Shown here in pieces: positions 1 through 6,927 of a stretch of DNA of 39,525 nt (positions are counted from its first letter, which is position 1; each line of letters starts with the position of its first letter). The stretch covers positions 1 through 39,525 of the forward strand of contig CAVYQS010000010.1 in NCBI GenBank assembly GCA_963770765.1. Direction: 5' to 3'. Both the position numbers and the translations under genes were made by a program. A model generated the notes under the pieces. It did not search any database. It was not told where the DNA came from and saw nothing but the letters and a program-made list of their open reading frames with translations. This DNA is from CAVPCY01 sp963770765 (GTDB taxonomy: Bacteria; Actinomycetota; Coriobacteriia; Anaerosomatales; PHET01).

Positions 1-285
1 AGAGAAATCGCTGGGCGATGCTATTCGAGCAGCCAGGGGCCACAGCTGAAGCATGTGCACACCTGTGAAAATGACCGCGGCACCCAGTTTTACCGGCAAC
101 GTCAACTGGGACGATGTGGCCCGCGGTCTTCGCGACATCGATTACGACGGGCCGGTGGTGATCGAATCCTTCACCACGCAAGTCAAGTCCATCGCCCACG
201 CCGCCGCCATCTGGCGACCGCTGGCCCCTTCGCAGGATGCCTTGGCCCAGGACGGGTTCAATTTCTTGAACATGTTGTTGGGCTG
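1..285 (+). pseudogene. 3' fragment of a sugar-phosphate isomerase/epimerase, frameshifted
   Basis: This is the C-terminal part of a xylose-isomerase-like TIM-barrel protein, the superfamily of sugar-phosphate isomerases/epimerases. Frame 2 reads EKSLGDAIRAA from base 2. Frame 1 then carries LKHVHTCENDRG (about 49-87), the conserved metal-site strand of this family. Frame 2 resumes with TGNVNWDDVARGL to the stop at 283-285. At least two compensating indels are therefore needed within the first 95 bases. The 5' end is cut by the window edge. Either the gene is a pseudogene or the consensus here is poor; the density of frameshifts through base ~1240, and their absence later, favours sequence error. 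The exact substrate cannot be told. Confidence 0.6.
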
Positions 286-355
286 AGTAAGTCAATGTGA
301 TTGAAGTATTAGGGAATATCCAAAGGGCCCGTCATCCGCTTGACTTGCAGCTTTC

Positions 356-402
356 AGATCAATCTTCAATCTTCAATATCCGATCTTTTAATCTTCAATC
401 TA
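356..402. repeat. AT-rich short direct repeats in an intergenic gap
   Basis: Four copies of a motif close to ATCTTCAAT lie between the two epimerase remnants (around 361-369, 368-377, 381-388 and 391-399). Related AT-rich sequence recurs at 1250-1330. Nothing similar occurs in the remaining 38 kb, so it marks the first 1.4 kb as compositionally distinct. No function is assigned. Confidence 0.5.
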
Positions 403-416
403 ACGGAGCACCACAA

Positions 417-1245
417 ATGAAAGTTGGCTGTTTTGCCTTAGTCGATCCCTTTTCTCTGCTCGACCATCAACTCGAACGCATCGCTGGCATGGGTTTCAAA
501 TATGCAGATGTGACCGATAACCATCCCGGCGGCATATTGGGCCGCGAATTCGGTTTCACCGCCACCGCCAGCCTGGACGACAATCCCACGGATGTCCGCG
601 CTATGTTTGCCAAACACGGCCTGACCGCGACCAGCGTCTGCGCCCACGCCAATCTGCTCGACCCAGCTCACCCGCCCGCTACGCCACCACCGAAGTGTAC
701 AAAGCGGTGCAATTGGCGTCAGGCATGGGCGTCAGCGTGTGATCACCACCGAAGGCGATCCCAAATCAGCCTGGGGCCACAGCCTCAGCCATGACGAGCA
801 GGTCTTCATCGCCGCGGGAAGGCTGCAACCGGTGCGATTGGCCGAGGCTCTGGGCGTACAAATCCTGTTGGAACCGCATGGCGTCCTCACCGATTCGATT
901 GAGGGCATGCAGGCTATCCTCGACCGGTTGGGCCACCCCGAGACGGTGGGGGTGAACATGGACACCGGGAATTCCTGGCTGGGCGGGGCTGACCCGGTAG
1001 CGTTCGCCGGCGTAGGGCGCATCTGGCACGTGCACTGGAAAGACCTGCCCGCCGATTGGAGCGCAGCGCCGCACGATCTATGGCTGCGGATTCGGCCCCA
1101 TCGCCCTGGGCGAAGGCGCTATCGACATCGCCGGCGTCTACGAAGTCCTGAAAGATGCACCCGGCCTGGAGTACTCCACCCTGGAAGTGGGGGGCGACGG
1201 ACGTCTCAGAGTTATGCGTATTTGAAGTCGCTGGGCGCGGAATAA
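417..1245 (+). pseudogene. Sugar-phosphate isomerase/epimerase, multiple frameshifts
   Basis: A GGAG Shine-Dalgarno at 405-408 precedes the ATG. The protein starts MKVGCFALVDPF and continues through GMGFKYADVTDNHPGG in frame 0 to about base 670. Frame 2 then gives RYATTEVYKAVQLASGMGV to about 739. Frame 1 gives VITTEGDPKSAWGHS through VNMDTGNSWLGG and IWHVHWKDLP to about 1075. Frame 2 gives YGCGFGPIALGEG to about 1205, and frame 1 ends with SYAYLKSLGAE. Joined, the pieces make a roughly 275-residue TIM-barrel protein of the sugar-phosphate isomerase/epimerase superfamily, including the typical HVHWKD metal-ligand strand. At least four single-base indels are required. It is a pseudogene or an error-rich consensus; the sugar substrate is unknown. 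Confidence 0.7.
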
Positions 1246-1261
1246 GCACGATGATGATCAA

Positions 1262-1320
1262 AGATTGATGATTAAGGATTAAGCGTCGTTTTCAAGCGAA
1301 GTGCCCTTAATCATCAATCT
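1262..1320. repeat. 16-bp inverted repeat, possible terminator
   Basis: AGATTGATGATTAAGG (1262-1277) is the exact reverse complement of 1305-1320. The loop is 27 nt, and the pair 1261/1321 extends the stem to 17 bp. It lies just after the second epimerase remnant, where a terminator would be expected, but no T-run follows. It could equally be a dispersed intergenic element of the source genome. Confidence 0.5.
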
Positions 1321-1371
1321 TGAATCATTAACAAAGCAAAAACGAGTAATTCAAAAAGGAGATTTATTATC

Positions 1372-1443
1372 ATGGCACGACCAGTCACACTATTCACCGG
1401 CCAATGGGCCGATTTGCCCCTGGAAGTACTCGCCGCAAAAGTG
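1372..1443 (+). pseudogene. 5' stub of a third sugar isomerase/epimerase, fused in frame to lipA
   Basis: The codons from ATG 1372 to about 1443 encode MARPVTLFTGQWADLPLEVL followed by AAKV. This reads as the first beta-strand and helix of a TIM-barrel sugar-phosphate isomerase/epimerase, not as LipA. The family continuation I would expect (a GYDGLEL-type strand) is missing and is replaced by DEYTHGGDART leading into LipA. A good Shine-Dalgarno (AAGGAG, about 1358-1363) serves this start. Recognition of the stub is from memory of the family and was not searched. Confidence 0.55.
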
Positions 1444-2343
1444 GACGAATACACGCACGGAGGGGACGCGCGCACGAAGCGCCTGCCGGCGTGGCTGCGG
1501 CGCCCCATCGCGCGCACCGGGACCTTCGCCGAGGTCGACGGCATCCTCGGCGAGCTCGAGCTCAACACGGTGTGCCGGAGCGCGAAATGCCCCAACCGTG
1601 GTGAATGCTTCAGCGAAGGCACCGCGACCTTCCTGATCATGGGCGGTGTCTGCACCCGCGCCTGCCGGTTCTGTGCCGTGGAGTCGGCTGCCCCCGCGCC
1701 GCTCGACGCGGATGAGCCGCGTCGGGTGGCCGAGGCGGTCCGCAGGCTGGGCCTCACGCACGTCGTGATCACCACGGTCACGCGCGATGACATCGCCGAC
1801 GGCGGCGCGGCGCACTTCGTCGCGACGATCGAAGCCGTGCGCGATGCGGTGCCGCTGGCTGCGGTCGAGGTCCTGACGAGCGACTTCGGCGGAGACGAGC
1901 GTGCTGTCGACCTCGTGGCGGCAGCGCGCCCTGACGTGTTCAACCATAACCTCGAGACGGTCCCGCGGCTGTATGCCACGGTGCGGCCCGAGGCGGTCTA
2001 CGAGCGCTCGCTTCGGGTGCTGCGGCGCGTGCGGGAGGCGCAACCTGCGCTGCCCACGAAGTCGGGCCTCATGCTCGGGTTGGGCGAGTCGTTCGATGAG
2101 GTGGTCGGCGTCATGCGCGACCTTCGCGCAAGCGGTGTCGAGATGCTCACGATGGGCCAGTACCTGCGTCCCAGCGTCGCGCACCTTCCCGTAGCCGAGT
2201 TCGTCGAGCCCAGCGTATTCGCGGCGCTGGCGCGGGAGGCGTACGCGATGGGGTTCTCGGCGGTCGCCAGCGCGCCCTTCGTACGATCGAGCTACCATGC
2301 CGGCGAGCTGGCTCAGCGCGTCGAAGAAGAGGCGTCGACCTAG
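1372..2343 (+). CDS. lipA: Lipoyl synthase LipA (N-terminus apparently foreign)
   Basis: LipA is a radical-SAM enzyme that inserts two sulfurs into octanoyl groups on lipoyl carrier domains. Numbering from this ATG, the auxiliary cluster motif CRSAKCPNRGEC supplies C68, C73 and C79. The radical-SAM motif CTRACRFC supplies C94, C98 and C101. The C-terminal RSSYHA contains the conserved serine region of the family. The body from about residue 31 (GDARTKRLPAWLR) is ordinary LipA, about 293 residues. The first ~24 residues (MARPVTLFTGQWADLPLEVL...) instead look like the N-terminus of a sugar-phosphate isomerase/epimerase, with that gene's AAGGAG ribosome site. A native start may be GTG 1441 or may be lost. 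No lipB or lipoate-dependent enzyme gene is adjacent. The stop overlaps the convergent cyclase gene by 4 nt. Confidence 0.9.
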   Translation: MARPVTLFTGQWADLPLEVLAAKVDEYTHGGDARTKRLPAWLRRPIARTGTFAEVDGILGELELNTVCRSAKCPNRGECFSEGTATFLIMGGVCTRACRFCAVESAAPAPLDADEPRRVAEAVRRLGLTHVVITTVTRDDIADGGAAHFVATIEAVRDAVPLAAVEVLTSDFGGDERAVDLVAAARPDVFNHNLETVPRLYATVRPEAVYERSLRVLRRVREAQPALPTKSGLMLGLGESFDEVVGVMRDLRASGVEMLTMGQYLRPSVAHLPVAEFVEPSVFAALAREAYAMGFSAVASAPFVRSSYHAGELAQRVEEEAST

Positions 2344-3383
2344 TCGACCTCGAGGGCCGGTCTCACTTCCAGAGCCGCGGCCGCCCGGTCGCGTCCGGCT
2401 TCCTTGGCGCCGTACAACGAGCAGTCGGCCGACGCGACCAAGGATTCGATGCTCGTCCCGACCCCGCCGCCCGTGAAAGCGCCGCCGACACTCACGGTCA
2501 GGGCGACGTGGGAATCGCCGGAGAGCACCGTGGTCTCCCGCACGGCGACGACGATGCGCTCGAGCAGCAGGCCGAGATCCGCGCCGCCTGTCTCGGGAGC
2601 GATGACCATGAACTCGTCGCCTCCGAACCGTCCGACGATGTCGGAGGTCCTGACGACGGCGCGGAGCTTCTCGGCGACCGCCACCAACGCTTCGTCGCCC
2701 GTCGGATGGCCGTAGGTGTCGTTGATGACCTTGAAATGGTCGAGGTCGATGAGCGCGATTCCGAGCGGGTGACCGTAGCGTGCGGACCACGACAGCCACT
2801 GCTCCAAGTGACCCATGAGCCCTCGGCGATTGTACTGGCGTGTCAGCTGATCGTGTGTCGCGAGCAGCGCCAGCTGCTGCTGATCTCGGAACGCTCTCTT
2901 GAGCACGCTCGCAAGAAACGACGCGAGACCTTGTTCGGTGTGGCGCCTCTCGATGGCATCGACGATACGCAGCACGTGGTGGGAGTAGGCCTTCCGGGCG
3001 TCGACCCGGCTCCCCGGTTGCATCAGGTCGGCCAGCTCGTTGAAGACCGGGTCGAGCATGAAGAACTCCATGCGCGCGGCGAGAGTCAGCAGTTCGTTGA
3101 CGGACATGCCCGCGCAGGATTCGGGAGTGACGCACCTGATATCCTCGGCGATCTCCGCGAGGCGGTCTCGCACGTCGTCTGCGTGGGCAAGCTCGGGTAA
3201 CAGGCCCGCGCTCCACGCATGGAGCAGGTCGGTCCACCACCCCACATGCTGCTGCTCCTCGACCGACATCTGCCGAAAGACGGTGGCGAGATCGGGGTCG
3301 TCGACGCACGTCTCGGCCATGCGGGCGTAGGCGAGCTGCGCCGACCGGTCCAGCTCGACACAGAGTGTGAGTATTTCTTGCAT
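2340..3383 (-). CDS. Diguanylate cyclase with N-terminal ferritin-like di-iron domain
   Basis: The 347-residue protein has two parts. Residues 1-150 are helical and carry E10, E43xxH46, E106 and E145xxH148, the spacing pattern (E, ExxH, E, ExxH) of a rubrerythrin/ferritin-like four-helix di-iron site. Residues ~172-340 form a GGDEF domain: the active loop GRFGGDEF has GGDEF at 254-258, with a substrate-binding stretch DLDHFKVINDTYGHPTGD. An RxxD at 245-248, five residues before GGDEF, matches the c-di-GMP inhibitory I-site. It should make c-di-GMP from two GTP. The di-iron domain could sense oxygen, peroxide or iron, which is inference. There is no membrane segment, so it is cytoplasmic. GGGAG at 3391-3395 (minus strand) supports this ATG. 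The 3' end overlaps lipA by 4 nt, tail to tail. Confidence 0.88.
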   Translation of the reverse strand: MQEILTLCVELDRSAQLAYARMAETCVDDPDLATVFRQMSVEEQQHVGWWTDLLHAWSAGLLPELAHADDVRDRLAEIAEDIRCVTPESCAGMSVNELLTLAARMEFFMLDPVFNELADLMQPGSRVDARKAYSHHVLRIVDAIERRHTEQGLASFLASVLKRAFRDQQQLALLATHDQLTRQYNRRGLMGHLEQWLSWSARYGHPLGIALIDLDHFKVINDTYGHPTGDEALVAVAEKLRAVVRTSDIVGRFGGDEFMVIAPETGGADLGLLLERIVVAVRETTVLSGDSHVALTVSVGGAFTGGGVGTSIESLVASADCSLYGAKEAGRDRAAAALEVRPALEVD

Positions 3384-3537
3384 TCGTGTCTCCCGAGGCG
3401 CGCTTCGAGGGCCGACAGTGAGGCCATGCTCTCACCCATCGCGAACTGCGCGATGTCCGTCTTTCAACACGATTCATGATACAGGGTAACCATCTCTGTT
3501 AATGCGGTCCGATATGGGACATAATCAATGCGGTGGG

Positions 3538-3564
3538 GGTCTCTGGGCCGGGGTCCCAGAGGTC
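3538..3564 (+). other. Hairpin followed by pyrimidine-rich tract
   Basis: CTCTGGG (3541-3547) pairs with CCCAGAG (3555-3561) around a 7-nt loop. Wobble and GC pairs extend the stem to 3538/3564, and TTCTTC follows. It resembles an intrinsic terminator or a leader attenuator. No plus-strand gene ends upstream since lipA at 2343, so a leader role is as plausible as termination. Confidence 0.35.
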
Positions 3565-3613
3565 TTCTTCATGGATGCTGGGGCGTCTGTCCGTTCGCGG
3601 GCAGGCGCCCCGC

Positions 3614-3619
3614 TATACT
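3614..3619 (+). promoter_or_regulatory. Candidate -10 box for the DUF2469-ligA operon
   Basis: TATACT lies about 70 nt upstream of the chosen DUF2469 start. The matching -35 region is weak, as is common in high-GC actinobacteria. The assignment rests on position and the -10 match alone. Confidence 0.3.
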
Positions 3620-3686
3620 TGCTGGGGGGCGTCTGATCCCCGTCCGTGATTCGCGCGGTCCGCATACGATGGAGAGGGGCGTGCTG

Positions 3687-3983
3687 GTGGACAGCATCGA
3701 CGAGCTCGACATGTACGAAGCCGAGAAGCGCCTTGTGCTCTACAACGAGTACCGCGATGCGATCCGCGTGTTCGTCTTCTACGTGGAGACCGAGCTGCGG
3801 GCCTACCTGTGCAACAAGGTGGACGTCGACCCCGTACACGCGCCCGGAGGCACCTACTTCAAAGTGACCCTGACCGATACGTGGATCTACGAGGCCGAAC
3901 GCCCCCAACGGATCGTTCCGGAGGTCGTGATCTACGAGGTCGGGCCGGTTCACGTCCAGCGGTTGCGCATGGATGAAGAGTAG
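3687..3983 (+). CDS. DUF2469 family small protein
   Basis: The 98-residue protein (DSIDELDMYEAEKRL..., YNEYRD, FVFYVETELRAYLCNKV, GGTYFKVTLTDTWIYE) resembles the DUF2469 proteins of actinobacteria such as mycobacteria, which share the YETE/YREY, VVETERRFYLAN and DAWVWD patterns. The function is unknown. GTG 3687 was chosen because GAGAGGGG (3672-3679) lies 7 nt upstream and the length then matches the family. ATG 3669 and GTG 3681 are alternatives. It has no membrane segment or metal motif. It sits 23 nt before ligA and is probably co-transcribed with it. Family recognition is from memory. Confidence 0.75.
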   Translation: MDSIDELDMYEAEKRLVLYNEYRDAIRVFVFYVETELRAYLCNKVDVDPVHAPGGTYFKVTLTDTWIYEAERPQRIVPEVVIYEVGPVHVQRLRMDEE

Positions 3984-4006
3984 CCCGACGTGGAGGTAGT
4001 CCCACG

Positions 4007-6154
4007 ATGAGTACGCCGGCGGGCGGCATGGATGCTGCGCGGGCGCGCGCCGCCGAGCTCCGCCGCGAGATCGATCGCCACGCATACCGCTACTACTCGC
4101 TCGACGCCCCCGAGGTCTCCGATGCCGCCTACGACTCCCTCGTGCGCGAGCTCGAGAGCATCGAGACCGACTATCCCGAGCTCGTGGTTCCCGAGTCACC
4201 CACACAGCGGGTGGGGGCGGCACCCAGCTCGCTGTTCGCACCCGTCGCCCACCAGGGCAGGATGTACTCGCTCGACAACGCGATGGACCTCTCGGAGCTC
4301 GATTCGTGGCTCGCCCGCGTGCGCGATGCGGTGGGTTCGCGCGAATGCAGCTTCGTGGCCGAGCTCAAGATCGACGGATCATCGCTCGCTCTGACCTATG
4401 AAGCCGGCGTACTCAGCCGAGCAGCCACGCGTGGCGACGGCCGCACCGGCGAGGACGTGACCGCGAACGTGAGGACCGTGCGCGACGTACCGCTCAAGCT
4501 CCGCGACGAAGCGCTGAGCCAGCTGCACTCCCGCGTGGGCCGCGCGCAGGCTCCGCCCTTCGCCGAGGCGAAGACGGACACACCCGCCATCGAGGTTCGC
4601 GGTGAGGTCTACCTGCCCAAGCGCAGCTTCGAGCGGCTCAACGACGATCAGGAAGCCGCGGGGGCACCATCGTTCGCCAATCCCCGCAACGCCGCAGCGG
4701 GAAGCCTGCGCCAGAAGGACCCGGCCGTCACTGCCGGCCGTGATCTCGCGACGTTCATGTATGCGGTAGCCGACCCCCGAGCGCTCGGCTTGTCGCGCCA
4801 GAGCGAGCTGCTGGAGTGGCTTCGCGAGGCAGGGTTCCACGTCAATCCCGATGTGGTGACATGCGCCACCGCCGATGAGGTCCGCGCCTACTGTGAAGGG
4901 GCCCTGCGCAAGCGCGCCGAGCTTCCCTACGAGATCGACGGCGTGGTCGTCAAGGTCGACCAGTTCGCGCTGCAAGACGAGATGGGCTACACGAGCAAGG
5001 CTCCGCGTTGGGCGATCGCCTACAAGTTCCCACCGGAGGAGAAGACGACCCGTCTGCTCGATGTCCAGGTGAGTGTCGGGCGCACGGGCGTGCTGACGCC
5101 CTTCGCCGTGTTCGAGCCGGTCCTGGTGTCGGGTTCGACCATTCAGAAAGCCACCCTTCACAACGAGGACGAGATCGCTCGCAAGGGCGTTCTCATCGGT
5201 GACACGATCATCGTGCGCAAGGCCGGCGACGTGATCCCCGAGGTGGTCGGACCGGTCACGGGTCTGCGCGATGGAACCGAACGCGCCTTCCGGATGCCGT
5301 CTGCGTGCCCGAGTTGCGGTGGTCCGGTGTGGCGCGAGGCGGGGGAGGTCGCGGCCCGCTGCACCAACGTCGCCTGTCCGGCACAGCGCCACGAGCGGCT
5401 GCTCCACTTCACGAGCCGCGGCGCCATGGATATCGAGGGCCTCGGAGATGAGATCGTCGGGCGGCTCGTCGCCGCCGGGCTCGTGAATGACGTCGCAGAC
5501 TTCTACACGCTCACGGGAGAGCGGCTCGCCGCCGTCGACATGGGCCGCATGAAGCAGGACGGCAGCCCTGTGCTTCTCGGCCGTGCGGTCGCCGAGAAGA
5601 TCATGGGCAACATCGAGGCCTCGAAGCGTCGGCCGCTCGCGCGCCTGCTCTTCGCGCTCGGCATCAGGCACGTCGGCTCCACGGTCGCCGAGGTGCTGTC
5701 TGCCGAGTTCTCGAGCCTGGACGCCCTGCGCAGCTCGAGCGCCGAGCAGCTTGGCGCCACCGAGACGGTCGGCCCCAAGATAGCCGCCAGCGTGCGTGCG
5801 TTCTTCGACAACCCCGACAACATCGAGGTCATCGAGCGGCTGCGTGCGGCAGGGGTGTCGTTGGCCGACGAACGCATCGCTCCCTCGCGGGCGCAGACCC
5901 TGTCGGGTCTCACGTTCGTGCTCACGGGTGCGCTTGAGCGATTCACGCGCGACGAGGCATCCGCAGCTCTGAAGTCGCTGGGCGGCAAGGTGGCCTCGAG
6001 CGTGAGCAAGAAGACGAGCTACGTGGTCGCCGGTGAGGCCGCAGGGTCGAAGTATGACAAGGCCATCGAGCTGGGTGTCCCGATTCTCACCGAGGGCGAG
6101 CTCCTGCAGGTCATCGAGTCCGGCGAACCGCCGTCGCCGATCGAGTCGACATGA
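4007..6154 (+). CDS. ligA: NAD-dependent DNA ligase LigA
   Basis: LigA seals nicks during replication and repair using NAD+. The 715-residue protein has the expected order of domains. An N-terminal Ia region includes HAYRYYSLDAP. The nucleotidyl-transferase domain has the adenylated lysine K121 in KIDG (121-124) and IDGVVVKVD further on. An OB fold follows. A four-cysteine zinc finger has C434, C437, C452 and C457. Helix-hairpin-helix repeats come next, with a BRCT domain at about 626-705. The length is slightly above the usual 670-700. GGAGG at 3992-3996 supports the ATG. The stop overlaps the next gene by 4 nt (ATGA), so translation is probably coupled. No anomalies were seen. Confidence 0.97.
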   Translation: MSTPAGGMDAARARAAELRREIDRHAYRYYSLDAPEVSDAAYDSLVRELESIETDYPELVVPESPTQRVGAAPSSLFAPVAHQGRMYSLDNAMDLSELDSWLARVRDAVGSRECSFVAELKIDGSSLALTYEAGVLSRAATRGDGRTGEDVTANVRTVRDVPLKLRDEALSQLHSRVGRAQAPPFAEAKTDTPAIEVRGEVYLPKRSFERLNDDQEAAGAPSFANPRNAAAGSLRQKDPAVTAGRDLATFMYAVADPRALGLSRQSELLEWLREAGFHVNPDVVTCATADEVRAYCEGALRKRAELPYEIDGVVVKVDQFALQDEMGYTSKAPRWAIAYKFPPEEKTTRLLDVQVSVGRTGVLTPFAVFEPVLVSGSTIQKATLHNEDEIARKGVLIGDTIIVRKAGDVIPEVVGPVTGLRDGTERAFRMPSACPSCGGPVWREAGEVAARCTNVACPAQRHERLLHFTSRGAMDIEGLGDEIVGRLVAAGLVNDVADFYTLTGERLAAVDMGRMKQDGSPVLLGRAVAEKIMGNIEASKRRPLARLLFALGIRHVGSTVAEVLSAEFSSLDALRSSSAEQLGATETVGPKIAASVRAFFDNPDNIEVIERLRAAGVSLADERIAPSRAQTLSGLTFVLTGALERFTRDEASAALKSLGGKVASSVSKKTSYVVAGEAAGSKYDKAIELGVPILTEGELLQVIESGEPPSPIEST

Positions 6155-6927
6155 GCGGCGAGGCGGCAACCCCACCCCTTCCGCTCCAGGCGCCCGACGG
6201 CGAGTCAGGGGCAGCTCAGGGCGCGGCGCCCGAGAGCTGGAGCCTGTGGGTGGCCGCGGGCCTGGTCGGGTTGTTGCTCGCGCTCGTTACCGGATCCGGC
6301 GTCGTCATCGCCGCTGCGACGCACGCGGGAGTAGGTCGCGACGAGATGGCGGCGCTCTCGGCGGTGCTGCTCACGGCGGTGTATGGCACGGTGATCGGCG
6401 TGACATGGCTTCTCGCGCGCGCCGAGGGAACTCCGTTCTGGGCGGCGGTCGGGGCGAAGCCCGTCGCGGTCGGCACCCTGCTGGGCGGCGCGTTCCTCGC
6501 CACGGTGATCGGCAGGGGGGCGGCTGCCGTGTGGGACGGGATCCTCACCGCACTCGACATCGAGCTTGCGGGGTCCGACGTCGACCCCACGCAGCTGTTC
6601 TCGCCGGGACCCGTGGGCGTGGCGATGAGCGTGCTGGTCGTGGTGGTACTGGCCCCGATCGCCGAGGAGATCGTGTTCCGCGGCGTGCTGCTGCCCTCGC
6701 TCGACCGCCACTGGGGGGTGCGGGTGGCCGTGGTCGGGTCGTCGGCGTTGTTCGCATTCATGCACGTGACGCCCTACGCGGTCGTGCCGATCTTCGTCTT
6801 CGCCCTGGCGCTCGGCGTCCTGTTCGTGCGCACGGGCTCGCTGTGGGTGTGCATCGTCGCCCATGTCCTGTTCAACGCGACGGGTCTGGCGGCGCTCTAT
6901 GCCGCGAAGGCGATGGGGTTGCTGTGA
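6151..6927 (+). CDS. CPBP family intramembrane metalloprotease (CAAX-protease-like)
   Basis: The 258-residue membrane protein has about six to seven hydrophobic segments. It carries the three CPBP (Abi/CAAX) motifs: EEIVFR (E172, E173, R177), FMH (H205) and HVLFN (H238, N242). Members cleave or process peptides inside the membrane; the substrate here is unknown. Its ATG overlaps the ligA stop, and its own stop overlaps the GTG of a second CPBP gene, so two related proteases are made in tandem. The N-terminus is Pro/Gly/Ala-rich and has no cleavable signal. Assignment to the family is firm; the role is not. Confidence 0.88.
   Translation: MSGEAATPPLPLQAPDGESGAAQGAAPESWSLWVAAGLVGLLLALVTGSGVVIAAATHAGVGRDEMAALSAVLLTAVYGTVIGVTWLLARAEGTPFWAAVGAKPVAVGTLLGGAFLATVIGRGAAAVWDGILTALDIELAGSDVDPTQLFSPGPVGVAMSVLVVVVLAPIAEEIVFRGVLLPSLDRHWGVRVAVVGSSALFAFMHVTPYAVVPIFVFALALGVLFVRTGSLWVCIVAHVLFNATGLAALYAAKAMGLL

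Larger units (their letters stand above)
3384..3686. other. Divergent intergenic region with promoter-like and hairpin elements
   Basis: This gap separates the minus-strand cyclase from the plus-strand DUF2469-ligA operon. It holds AT-richer sequence at 3470-3526, where promoters for either direction could lie (CATAAT at 3520-3525 for plus; TATCAT near 3476-3481 for minus), a strong hairpin at 3538-3564, and TATACT at 3614-3619. An open frame runs through it into the DUF2469 gene, but it has no ribosome site and is not considered coding. Confidence 0.4.

Noticed and set aside
1390..3477. Long minus-strand open frame of 695 codons across lipA and the cyclase gene
   Set aside because: It is antisense to lipA and out of frame with the cyclase, has an Arg-rich low-complexity translation without motifs, and is explained by high GC at third positions of the real genes.
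3528..3686. N-terminal extension of the DUF2469 protein to an upstream ATG
   Set aside because: The extension has no ribosome site, crosses a hairpin and a promoter-like box, and does not fit the family length.
4379..6175. 598-codon open frame antisense to ligA
   Set aside because: ligA on the other strand has all its domains intact; the antisense product has no recognisable motif.
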